The notes under the pieces were generated by a model, which saw only the letters and a list, made by a program, of their open reading frames with translations, was not told the origin of the DNA and searched no databases. Shown here piece by piece: positions 21,758 to 32,648 of a stretch of 64,000 nt of DNA (within the stretch, counting starts at the first letter, position 1; the number at the start of each line of letters is the position of its first letter). Made by a program: the position numbers and the translations under genes. Source of the DNA: Xestospongia bergquistia (taxonomy: Eukaryota; Porifera; Demospongiae; Haplosclerida; Petrosiidae); assembly GCA_963965975.1 (NCBI GenBank), contig OZ014419.1, forward strand, positions 7,421,091-7,485,090, in the 5' to 3' direction.

Positions 21758-22069
21758 ATGAGAGAGAGTATGGCTACAGGAACCAATATTGGACTCGGAG
21801 AAGAACTCTCTGGACTCGGACACAGAGAAGAACTCTCTGGACTCAGACTCGGAGAAGAACTCTCTGGACTCGGACACGGAGAAGAACTCTCTGGACTCAG
21901 ACTCGGAGAAGAACTCAGTAGACTCAGAGAAGAATTCAGTAGACTCGGAGAAGAATTAACTGAAGTCAGAGAAGAACGCACTAGACTCAGAGAAGAGCTC
22001 CCTGGACTCATGCAAGAACTCACTGACACACAAACTACTTCGTTAGATGAGAGAGAGTTGAATTTTTAA
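21758..22069 (+). CDS. Heptad-coding minisatellite frame (coiled-coil-like)
   Basis: An open frame of 103 codons whose core is a 27-bp then 21-bp repeat: nine-residue units such as GLRLGEELS give way to seven-residue units such as RLREEFS and RLGEELT. The 21-bp units place leucines every seven residues, as in a coiled coil. The reverse strand is also open, as expected for such a repeat. No flanking exons or domain support a gene; it may be a real small protein or just an open minisatellite. Confidence 0.35.
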   Translation: MRESMATGTNIGLGEELSGLGHREELSGLRLGEELSGLGHGEELSGLRLGEELSRLREEFSRLGEELTEVREERTRLREELPGLMQELTDTQTTSLDERELNF

Positions 22070-22079
22070 ACTCTTTTTT

Positions 22080-22540
<461 letters not shown>

Positions 22541-22561
22541 AATTTACTACAATAGGTACAT

Positions 22562-23296
22562 TCAAATACAATTGAAACGTATATTTTGTACTAACATGAG
22601 TGACTCTAGTTCTTGTCTGTACATGACCAAGTCTTGTGAAGAGCCTTGTTGAAATACCTACATGCAAACTATAGTGAATATATTGTTAGACTATATGTTT
22701 GCATACTTTAACTAATGCTCTAGATTTGACATTAACTTGTAAAGATATTTCAGCATCATAAAGTGGACCATATTCACCAATACCCAACTGTTGTAATATT
22801 TTAATATTATCACGAGGGATTTCTAGGCCTAATTACATGTAAAGTGACATGTTTCCATGACAAGACTGAACCTATCTTGTCAGTTAGGACAAGATCATCT
22901 TGTAAATTTATAACTGTTGTTTCAACTCTTGTGTCTGTATTTTCAATAACTTCTACTTTGCTGTCATCACGAATACTGTGTAGTTGTTGATTAACAGAAG
23001 ATGTTTGTACACCAAATATTCTAATTGTATTCTTAATGAGAGTCATTATAACTAGTAAAAGATATACTGACTTTTTGCAGACATTTAGTACATAAAATCC
23101 AGTGAGTCCTATTAGTATGATAGCTATGGCTAATGCTATAGCTAAGACAAACCAGACATACCAAGGGAGATCGTCATTATTAGAACTGCTTTGACCCTAT
23201 CATATATACACGTTTATTATATTAGTAAAGTTAGCTTTTAGAGTTCACCTTTGAAGGAGTTAAAGTTAGGAGCAATATCACAAGACAACAAATCAT
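22562..23296 (-). pseudogene. Receptor tyrosine kinase without ectodomain, kinase cut after helix C
   Basis: Minus-strand exons are 23296-23249 (signal peptide MICCLVILLLTLTPSK), then 23196 to about 22872, 22828-22707 and 22657-22562. The second exon has only about ten residues (GQSSSNNDDL) before a transmembrane helix (FVLAIALAIAIILIGLTGF), then a juxtamembrane segment. The third starts a kinase domain typical of RTKs: LEIPRDNIKILQQLGIGEYG (glycine loop), and lysine in ALVK. The fourth has helix C (SQDLVMYRQELESL, with its glutamate) and then runs into a stop at 22562-22564. The HRD and DFG motifs and the whole C-lobe are missing; repeat DNA follows. The frame is continuous across three introns of 43-52 bp. 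So it is a membrane stub with neither sensor nor catalytic half: pseudogene or decoy. The sponge RTK family is large with varied outsides (established), which fits. Confidence 0.75.
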
Positions 23297-23384
23297 CCTG
23301 AGCCACACCCTTGTTTATCAGCAAAGGAAAAAAATGGGCGTGGCAATAATACTTTATTTTAGGCAATAGTAAAGAAATACATAA

Positions 23385-23928
23385 CTAGTTTTGAAACTGT
23401 TCATTAGGAAATAATTCTTTGTGATCTTGAGCAATAAATCTTTGTCCACAGTAACCACACACATTAATTTCAGGTTTATCAAGATTAATGTAGACTTTAG
23501 GATGACCTAACATATCATGACCTAAAAGAGATTATATAATAAATTAACAAAAATACATTCTGTACCTCCATCACACCATGTGTGATTCCCTGATATGATA
23601 ACAACAGGTTCTTCTGCAACAAGATCAATAGCAAATTGCTCATTGACCTCAAAAAGAATCAACAATTATTAACTCACTAACAATACTTAACATACTTGTT
23701 TCTCCCTATCAATAAATCTAACTTTTCGATAATCTTTATTTTCCCATTGCTATTATTAAATGGTATTGAAATTACAACAATCATTTTCTTATTACTGACC
23801 TGTCCTGTATGAGTGACTTTATCGTCATTTAGTGTAACCGAAGACATTGTTAGATTTCTTCTCAACATAAGAGTTAACCTTAAAATTGCTGGCGAAACCA
23901 TTCCCATTTTGTGAGCTACAGCTGCCAT
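23385..23928 (-). CDS. NDUFS6: NDUFS6, complex I zinc-binding accessory subunit
   Basis: Minus-strand exons are 23928-23800, 23749-23696, 23647-23566 and 23521-23385. They encode an N-terminal amphipathic, arginine-containing presequence (mitochondrial targeting), then DDKVTHTGQ, NKDYRKVRFIDREKQ, VNEQFAIDLVAEEPV and the zinc site: CDG, then GHPKVYINLD and CGYCG. These match human NDUFS6 in order, including the Cys/His ligands. Known role: the subunit sits at the matrix-arm/membrane-arm junction of complex I and is needed late in assembly. The start is set at MAAVAHKMG because codons further upstream run into the hAT element (end 24006), only about 78 bp away; the native promoter has been pushed 2.45 kb upstream or replaced. 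The exon 2 region was copied to 11822-11933. Confidence 0.93.
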
Positions 23929-24128
23929 TATTGCCACACAAAACAATGGCTCATTTTTAACCCCTCGGTTTACAGTAATATTGTAACGATTGAGTATAGC
24001 TGTGGTAGTGATGGGCGATACCATGAATTTCAAATACGATACGATACTGATTACTATTTATACAAGTATCGCCAGTATCAATTACAAATATGATTACTTT
24101 TTGACCAATCATGTTTAAACAAAACATT

Positions 24129-26236
24129 CTATTTAATGACTTTATTAAGAAACAAAAGCATGTCCACATTCTTGGATTTGACACGATTACGTTTCCCTGC
24201 TGTAATTTCACCAGCCTTCGAGAATAGCCTTTCCGAAGGAACTGAAGTTGCTGGAATTGTAAGGAATTTCTTAGCATGAGGCACCAAAAAGGGAAAAGTT
24301 ATCTGGTTTTCAGCCCACCACTTCAAAGGATCTTCTTTTCGGGCCAAATTCGGTTGTTCAAGGTATGTCCTAACCACTATCTTAGAGTCTACTGTGGAAG
24401 GCCTTGACTGCTGTGTTGCTACTGAATTATCGATGAATGACCATAATGCTGATGGTTCTTGTTCTGCTGTTGAAGAAGAATCCACAGATGGAGCCGTTGA
24501 AGTCCTATTGTCACTACTTGCTGAAATAGAACATGCCACTTCCATTGTAAGCCGCTGTACTGCCTGGTTGCAAGCTGATGTATCTCCAAAGCCAATCTTT
24601 TTGAACCTAGGGTCCAGTAGTGTGCTAACAGCAAGTGAATAGTGGGATTCGAGCCCAGTGAATCTCTTGGCCATACTTCTCAACAGTTCCTGCTTTAGTG
24701 TGCCATGAGAGGAAACACATTCAACAGTAAGACGCTGAAGCGACCGAGCTAAAGGGATAACTTTTGAGACTGATAGATATTTATCTGCAGAAATTTCTCG
24801 TGTTGCATGCTCAAAGTGCTGTAACATTTTGCACACATCTTTCATGATCTCAATTTCACTAGATGACAGGCTGAGGTGGGTATGGTCAAAGTAAACAAGT
24901 GTTGTATTGACAGCTTGATATTCTTCTATCAACCTTTCATACATGTAAAATGATGAGTTCCATCTGGTTATCACATCTCTTATTAATTTTTTCTCCTCTC
25001 TACCCATTTGCTTTTGTACTTCACTTAACTTGTCTCTTGCCTTGATGCTTTGCTTGAAATACGTAACTATATTTCTACACTTACGACGAAGCTCAGCTAG
25101 CTCTTCATCATTCTCTGTTACCTCTTGGACTATTAAATTGAGTGTGTGAGCAAAACAAGGAAGATGTCTCCACTGTGTCAATCGAGCAGCAGCCATCATG
25201 TTAGCATCATTGTCTGTAATAATGCAGCAGATCTTATCAGCAATGCCCCATTCATTCACAATCTTTATCAACTCAGCTGATATATTTTCAGCTGTGTGGT
25301 CCATTTTAACTTGGCATGTAGCTAAAACACATGATTTCAACTCCCATTCTGGAGTAAGGAAATGGCAAGTGACTGTGATGTAACTTTCTGCATTACAAGA
25401 ACTCCAAAAGTCTGTGGTTAGGGCACATGCATCAACTTCTCTCAGTTGTTGTAACAATGTCTCCTTGGCTGAGGTATAATGAGTCGGGAGTAGTGATCTC
25501 ATCAATGTTCGTCTACTCGGTAGATCATATCTATCAGAAAATATCATGATCATACCAGTTAAACAAAATGTACTCTAAATTAATTTACCTAGGGTCAGGG
25601 ACACACACAAATTCTTTAAAACCTTTATCCTCTATCGTACTTGGAGGCACCAAATCATTTACCACCATTGACACCAAAGCCTGGTCTATTTTCTGTTTTC
25701 GAGCACTTGTCTCTAGTTAGAAAAAAGCATTCCCAAAATATTCTGTATACTGCATGTATGTCAGGTTACATACTTGGATACATAGAGCTTCTATTTATAA
25801 CTGCTGTTAATGTCGGCTGAATAGTATTGTCCACTGAGGCTCCACTTTTCTTCTTTTTAGCCAACTCCATCTCTTTCTTCTACTCTTCACAGGCCTGCCA
25901 CTCTTTCACATGCTTTGTTTTCAGATGCTGCATGCAAATAATTCAATAATACTCAGTATCAATACTATATAGAATAACCTTTGCAAGGTTTGAGGTATTG
26001 CTTGAATGCTGACATTTGGACCCACAAATAATGCATCTGGCAAAATTAGGTTGATCTTCACACCTTTCAAAATAATTCCATATTGGACTACTCTGCTTTT
26101 TGTTGGCCCTCTTCCTGACAACACCGTCCGTTGAAGCCAATTTGGATTCACTAGTAGTAGAGCTTCCAGTAGCACCAAACTCATATGAATTTTGAAAAGT
26201 ATCACAACCAACGTCAGATTGAACATCTGTCTGCAT
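24129..26236 (-). CDS. hAT transposase (ZBED type), one in-frame stop
   Basis: The N-terminal exon (26236 to about 25980) holds a BED zinc finger: SPIWNYFE, then CIICGSKC, completed by HLKTKH in the next exon. That exon has an in-frame TAG at 25880-25882. A linker exon (IDQALVSMVVNDLVPP) follows, then the large exon 25553-24129 with the RNase-H-like core (CALTTDFWSS, IITDNDANMMAA, CFAHTLNLIV) and the C-terminal hAT dimerisation region (PATSVPSERLFSKAGEI). The single stop and complete TIRs suggest a recently silenced copy. The reading elsewhere is long and clean. Confidence 0.9.
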
Positions 26237-26325
26237 TGTAAGTCTCTACTCTCTTGTGGTCTCGTCCAATCGTCACTTGTCAGACGGTCAGAGTCTTGCA
26301 CGTGGTTGCACGTGCACAGGAGTAG

Positions 26326-26337
26326 TGCGCATGCGCA
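26326..26337. promoter_or_regulatory. NRF-1-like palindrome in the hAT 5' region
   Basis: TGCGCATGCGCA, about 90 bp upstream of the BED-exon ATG at 26236, identical to the 12-mer at 9796-9807. Likely a promoter element of the transposase (inference). Confidence 0.45.
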
Positions 26338-26699
26338 AGTAATCGCTTTTTTTAACTTCGATACCACTCGTAGTAATCGATTAGTAATCGATACCGTAAA
26401 GTATCGAAAAAATATCGATTACTTCGATACTTGTTGATTAGTATCGCCCATCACTAAGCTGTGGCAATCCTTGCCTTCCGGATGTTTCTGGCAGAACTAA
26501 AGCAGGAATATATAAAAAGGAGTAATTTAAGCAGAAATTAATGGAAGAGAAATTAATGGTGGAGTAATTAAAGCAGTAGGAAGTAGAGCAGGAATAGTAG
26601 ATGAGAAACTAAAGGATGATGAATTAAAGCAAAAACTAAGGAAAGAATTAAAGCAGAAATTAAATGAATAGAAATCTTTGAATGCTTTCCATTTATCAG

Positions 26700-27020
26700 A
26701 CAAAGTATCAATAGTTAATGAAGATTTGACAAGAGAAGGACAATGCTGGAACACTACAGTATGTGCATGGTTGCTATGGATGGAGTTGACGCTTATATTG
26801 AATATGATATTCATTGCAGCAGGAGAACTCCTTGTCAGAGAAGCTGGTGGAGTTTCTCTCTATCCAAACAGGTAAAGTAAATATCTTTAACTATTTATGA
26901 AAAATTATTATAGGATCTCCCCTTGATCTGATGGGACGTGGTGTGCTAGTCTCTTGTACTAAGGAACTAGCAGATGCCATGATTCCTTTAATACATCATG
27001 TGGATTATCCTAGAGATTAA
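26700..27020 (+). pseudogene. Inositol monophosphatase C-terminal fragment
   Basis: Three pieces align in order to IMPase: MCMVAMDGVDAYIEYDIHC, then AAGELLVREAGGVSLYPN, then SPLDLMGRGVLVSCTKELAD with a stop at 27018-27020. The first two pieces are in different frames with a few codons missing around IHC. The phase also fails across the 40-bp intron-like gap (GTAAAG...ATAG) before the third. The N-terminal two thirds with the DG(T/S)xNF metal site are absent; a purine-rich repeat (26520-26690) lies upstream. The family hydrolyses inositol monophosphates; this copy cannot. Confidence 0.7.
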
Positions 27021-28500
27021 TAATGTATTGTCTTTTTAATTCAGTCATTAAGTATATTATTATAATATTACTCTTTGCTTTAATAATACATTTATTTTAA
27101 ACACATTAAAACATTTGTGAAAAATTACTCTATTAGTGGGAACACCAGTTGACCACAACTTTTAATTAACTTTAATATTAATGACTTTAAGTTCAGGACA
27201 ATATATGATGGAGCTATTTTTTCACATGTTGATTTGTTAAGTATAATAGTATATAATATAACAATATATGAAAAAATGTGGTAGGTGCTCCATATTATAG
27301 TTATGTTATGATTTGGGAATCCAGCTGGACTTCTTGACATTGATACAGGAACTGTTCCTATTTGTGATTAACTGGGCTAACTGATGAGCAATGGGAGATA
27401 TTATAGATTAGGTACATAAGAACTTTCAAGGAAGACCATATGAAAAGAACCAGTTAGATTTGATTATGTTTGCTGTTGATTTTGATGACAAATATTTGGT
27501 TTTCTAAGGAGCCATGAAGAGGATTTGAGTTTCATATTTGGTAGTTTACTTGTTGCCCATGTATATCAAGAACATAATCTCATTGTTGAGAACAGTACAA
27601 TTGTAAGAAGTTATTAAAGATCAATAACACACAGAGAGATAACACAACAACATTACATATAACACAATCTTGCATGTTCTTCATTATCCAGGAGTTAAAA
27701 CATAAGTCTGACTATATGTGACTGGATATGTAAAAAGCGACCACTTGAGTCATTTCTGTCACTTTCACTTTTTCATACTATTTTAAAGTATAGATAATGC
27801 TGAATTGTTTGAAACCTTGCAAACCTATATCACTCCAATGTTAATAATTATTTATAACTTGCTCGGGTTCGAATTCCAATGGAGATCTTTTCAATATTTT
27901 TTATTTTTATTTTTTTTCATTTATTTTATTTGTACATAGATAATAATAACGCTTAACAATATTAATATTTAATAATAATGATGAAAATAGAAACAAAAGC
28001 AACATATTATGCTATAGTCATCGTTTATATATATAATAAATCCTTTGCTTCGAGCTTACAAAATAGCATCCATCCTAAAAGACTCTAGCAAATGACTTGA
28101 GATAGTCTCCTAGAGGACAGTCGCAGTAACTCGAGTATTCTGAGACAAAGGACTTTGCAGTACATTATAACAAATAGTTAATGAATATTAATATACTTCA
28201 CAAAGTTACACGGAGGCATGTCCCGCGTATGACCGTACACATCTGGTTCCAGGGTTGCCCAGGCACGTTCCGCTCTCTGTGGAAGTAGGTTTTCGATAGC
28301 AGAACCTATAAACCCAGCCCAAACGTATTTAAAATTCAGTCACCACCTTCCAAAGCGATGAATCTCATCACTCAAATGTTAATAATTATTCATAGGAGCA
28401 ATCTTGAGCCCCACCCAAGTTTGTGACATTAAAATTATTAATGAATTTTAATTAATTCGTTGCATTCACTTTTGACACTTTCTGATTCCTGTTGTTTTTT
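27021..28500. other. Intergenic, with a possible ~510-bp insertion flanked by ~30-bp direct repeats
   Basis: 'atcactc.aatgttaataat' occurs at about 27828-27855 and about 28368-28395, bracketing DNA that includes a locally GC-richer block (28060-28370). This may be an old insertion. No reliable coding sequence is seen. A tRNA B-box-like 'ggttcgaattcc' at about 27868 lacks an A box. Confidence 0.35.
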
Positions 28501-28517
28501 CCTTTCTTCGAGCACGA

Positions 28518-28558
28518 TGTGGGACGATAAAGATGTCAAAGAAACTATAGAGTTCTCG
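28518..28558 (+). CDS. Possible first exon (MWDDKDVKETIEFSI)
   Basis: A start codon follows 'cgagcacg'; 13 or more codons end at a GTAAAT donor. No second exon is identified; the following 28580-28780 stretch is open on the minus strand without a recognised domain. Low support. Confidence 0.25.
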
Positions 28559-28854
28559 ATAGGTAAATGAATGAAATTGTATGAATAAATGGATTGTTGA
28601 TTGGACATAACAGTGCATCAATTCTCTTAACTAGTGAAGTGTACAGTCTAAATAATGTGAGTGCTTCAGTTTCACAATCTTTTTGCATAGTAGTTGCACA
28701 GGCAGGCAAAGAAGAATGTTTATCAGGTTGACACAGTATCGTTAGCATCATCAGAGGAGACGTCGAGTTTGTCCTCACATCATGTGCTAATAATAATTAA
28801 CCCCATTAATGTGTCTATAGGTGAGTCTTTCATTTAAAATGGTATTTATTACCA

Positions 28855-28858
28855 CACA

Positions 28859-28890
<32 letters not shown>
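28855..28890. repeat. (CA)n microsatellite
   Basis: About 16 CA dinucleotides with one interruption. Confidence 0.9.
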
Positions 28891-28892
<2 letters not shown>

Positions 28893-29148
28893 GATAGCAG
28901 GCCAGTTAGTCTCTTGATGTCATGGTGCTGCTATGGACTTATGTATATATATGATAAAGCATGCAATAAGTGTGATAATATATGCAATCTCCTAGATAAA
29001 AAGACAACAACATAAAAGGGAGCTACATCCATCATGAAGACTTTCTCTTTTCATAAACTATTTATTAGAAATGAGAAATTTAATACATCAAAAATTTACA
29101 TTTAAACCGATTGATAAAAGGACATTTCATTCACATGCAGGCAAATTC

Positions 29149-29370
29149 AGGTAAATGTCTTAAGTAATCATCCTCAATCCATTGTTCATTTATCCTCTAG
29201 TAAAAGAAGACTCATTTCATTCACATGAGATAGACAAAACCATGTCCTAGTGGTTATTCTAAAATCTACAAATTTGAGTATTAATTCAGGTAAATGTCTT
29301 AAGTAATCATCCTCAATCCATTGTTCATTTATCCTCTAGTAAAAGAAGACTCATTTCATTCACATAAAGG
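29149..29370. repeat. Tandem duplication, 138-bp period
   Basis: 'ttcaggtaaatgtcttaagt' through 'aagactcatttcattcacat' is present at 29149-29230 and about 29287-29366 with almost no differences, separated by unrelated sequence. Nothing else is recognised between 28900 and 29820. Confidence 0.85.
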
Positions 29371-30704
29371 TAAAGGTCTCCATTTGCTACGAGCTTTACT
29401 TTGTATGCTGACCACACAAGCTTGAGGAGCCTGTGTAAATAATTTAACAATACAATTATAATTGTTATTATAATACTTGATGAAATAATTAGCAACGCTA
29501 TCACTTGTTCTTCTCAAAAATTATTTTGGTAAAGATATGTCAACATAACAAAATAATATGCTCTTTATGATTTTTTAGCCTTTACATAAATTGATATTAA
29601 TATACTAATCCTTACCATATTAAGAGACAAAAAATAAAGAAATAAGTACAAAAGAAATAAGTACAAAGAAGTTCCATAGAACAAATACAGTCTTGATACA
29701 ACACACAATAGAATAATTATTCTAACATTATTGACACATAACTTGTTCAATAAAATAAAATAAATGAATTCTTGTTTTAATAGTTTTTATGTGATTTATT
29801 AATTGTAATAATATATAACATCAAATTAGTGATTGTTAATGTTTATTACAAGTGACGGTGTATTCTCAAGTGGTCTTTGTTGTCTTGAGATTGTCACAGC
29901 TTGTACATAAAATTTAACATGATAATCATCAGATATTGAAAGATTAACAACATAAAATTGATTTCAAAAAGCTCTTCCTATAAACTTAATTTCCCTTGAT
30001 GAGTTGTAATAAAAAATATTACAATAATCTATCGACATATTATTGGACCATAATAATTTACAACTTAGATGATTAGAAGTATAAACTATATCTTTAGCTA
30101 CAAGTGATGTTACCATAGCAACTTCACCGCACTTAAATATAGATGACAGATTTAATAGCTAACATAAGAAAGCTTTTAAATAATACTTATTAACAAATAA
30201 TAAACTTACTTTAATTTCTCCTACTGTTAAATTAAAAACATTACTACTTTCTGTCATGTTACTGTTATATAAACATATACTAATACCAATGACGTTGCCA
30301 TGACAACCATCTTTCATTTCAAGCACAAAGTATCTATATTATAGAAAGTAATTACCTAATATCTAGTATAGAGGTTATACTGACTTTGTTATCCAAGTGG
30401 GATCAGAACTAGCATCAGTAAAAGAGAATGAAGAATTTCTTGACAAGTAACAGGTAATGATGCTAATCTAAGATAACTATCTCTCTTCATATGAGATAAA
30501 AGTGGTTGAGAAGATGAAAATGGTATACCATAACTACTACAAGGTAATACTAAAAAAATCACATGACAATCACATGACAAAGTATTTACCATCATCAGAA
30601 CAACAAGAAGGATCTAAAGCAATAAACTTGACATCACCATTAGTTCGTAGTCGTAAATAATGTTTAATGTTATCACTGGGACATTTAAAAGTATAACTTA
30701 TTAA

Positions 30705-31269
30705 CAGACATGGGGCCAAGTACTTTTGAAAGTACTTAAGTAAAGTACAAGTACTTTCAAAAAATCTTAAGTACAAGTACAAGTACAAGCTCCAATAATT
30801 AAAATGTACTTAAGTATAAGTACAAGTACTTTAGAATGTACTTAAGTATAAGTACAAGTACAAATGTTCAACTGGTAGGTAATGAATTTGGGAGTGGTTA
30901 TTAGTTTTTGGCAGTCAAACAGAATTACAATAATGGTACATTATCATTATTACATCTTATAAACATTAGCTGTTCGAATCTGTCATCGCTTAGTCTACAC
31001 CTTTCTGGTGTGAAAACCTTTCCCGCAATGCTAAATAGCCTCTCTAGATTGAAGATTTGATCAATAACATTAGAAGGACTTAAAAGACTTAAAGGTACTT
31101 CAAAGTACTTATAAGTATTAAGTACTTGCAAGTACATACCTCAGTACTTGAGTACAAGTACAAGTACTACGCAAAAATTAAAAAAGGACTTAAGTACAAG
31201 TACAAGTACTTTCATAGATGTACTTATAGTACTTAAGTACAAGTACCAATGTACTTGGCCCCATGCCTG
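30705..31269 (-). mobile_element. Short hAT element inside an ENGASE exon
   Basis: 565 bp with inverted ends (CAGACATGGGGCCAAGTAC against CAGGCATGGGGCCAAGTAC) and an exact 8-bp target duplication, cttattaa, on both sides. The inside is rich in 'aagtacaagtac' repeats and retains a minus-strand piece of hAT transposase C-terminus (NLERLFSIAGKVFTPERC). Excising it and one duplication leaves an open ENGASE frame, so it hit coding sequence. Confidence 0.93.
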
Positions 31270-31998
31270 CTTATTAACAAGGGTTCTTCAGAAGTCAAGT
31301 CAGTCTTAAATAATCTACCAATAAAATATAAATAACATATTATAATATAATAATAGTAAACCTTATAATAGCTGGATAGTGGCCATTGGATGTATAATGT
31401 CCTTGAACATTCAGTACACCGCTATTATTATAACTAAACATACCACTATCACATACTTTTACACTCATCAATAAAATAGATGACTATATTAAATGATGAC
31501 ATAATAATGACATCATCATTTAATATCTTACTTATGCATCATTTTGATAAAGTTTAGTAGTAAAACTAAGTTGAATATCTTGTGCTGATAGGTTTGACCA
31601 CACCCCTGATAAACAACCTATACAATATATGAGGTCCACATTGTGTAAGAGCCAGTTAATTACCTTTCCATTAATACTGACACTTGTACCTTTCCCGCGA
31701 CCAAACGAAGAGACAAGTGGTAAATTTGATAATGGATACGTAGGATAATAAGGTGACAATAATGTCCAAAATCTATATAACATGTACATGTCATTGTCAT
31801 GACAACATATAACTAACTTATCTTGATTATCAAAAAACAATGACTTGTCATTTTCAAAGACCCATCCAGGAGCAAAAATAGCAGCAGATAAATTATTTTG
31901 TGCAATTACTTCTAAAGCCTAACAAAAAACTCGACAAAAGAGTTATAATTTATAATCTACAAAATGAGTATTAAATCCTCCAACACCATAGCAACCAC

Positions 31999-32648
31999 GG
32001 GTTAGTCCCATTTCGCCTACTCCCATTTTGCCTACTCCCATTTCGCCTACTAATTGAGAACCAGTGCCATTTTGCCTACTCATGCAAAATGTTATACAAT
32101 TCATGGAATACCATAAATACATGATGATTTTGATGTGAGTTTCACATAAAAAGGGTGTTACCTAAGCCAGTGTACACTCATTTCAATTGAGATAATGGAG
32201 TTTGTCGCAACTCAGAGAGGAGCAAGGTCACTTATCTATGAAGGGCACAAATACCTTATCAATCGAAGAGCCACCTAAAAGAGCTAAGAAGTCTGTTGAA
32301 AAAGACAATAAAATAGGAGAACTAAAAAGTAGATTTGATCAAATTAGTTTAGAAGAGTATATTAGAGGAATTTCTGCTCATACTGCCATTCTAATGTTTC
32401 CTTTCCACTTTCATATTATTTTAATTTTCCTTCTAATCATTTGAAAACTATGTATACCATACTGCCATTTGAACTATATGTGTATACATAGTTTTGTTAG
32501 AACTTAATACTATTAGATGATTTTTAACCTTTTTTATTTTCTTACAAACTTACTTCTATCATTTTCATCACGTTTTGCATGAGTAGGCAAAATGGCACTG
32601 GTCGTCAATTAGTAGGCGAAACGGGAGTAGGCAAAATGGCACCAATTC
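31999..32648 (+). mobile_element. MULE-like element with FLYWCH-type start, inside an ENGASE exon
   Basis: 650 bp with long inverted ends built of 'ttcgcctactcccattttgc' repeats (31999-32090 against 32570-32648) and an 8-bp target duplication, gcaaccac. The inside on the plus strand begins ME FVATQRGARSLIYEGHKYL, the opening of a FLYWCH-type zinc finger common in MULE transposases. The frame then breaks, and the rest of the transposase is missing. It splits the ENGASE exon that encodes DVFG. Confidence 0.8.

Larger units (their letters stand above)
24006..26456 (-). mobile_element. hAT DNA transposon with intact TIRs and 8-bp target duplication
   Basis: Ends are TAGTGATGGGCGATAC at 24006 and its complement finishing at 26456. 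Both sides are flanked by the 8-bp duplication agctgtgg (23998-24005 and 26457-26464), diagnostic for hAT. The inside carries a BED-finger exon, linker exons and a transposase body on the minus strand. Subterminal 'aatcgatac' repeats occur near 26380-26430. Confidence 0.95.

Noticed and set aside
24394-24642. Plus-strand frame within the hAT transposase
   Set aside because: Antisense shadow of the transposase body.
27860-27885. tRNA B-box-like ggttcgaattcc
   Set aside because: No A box or cloverleaf arms at proper distance on either strand; a tRNA or SINE call is not supported.
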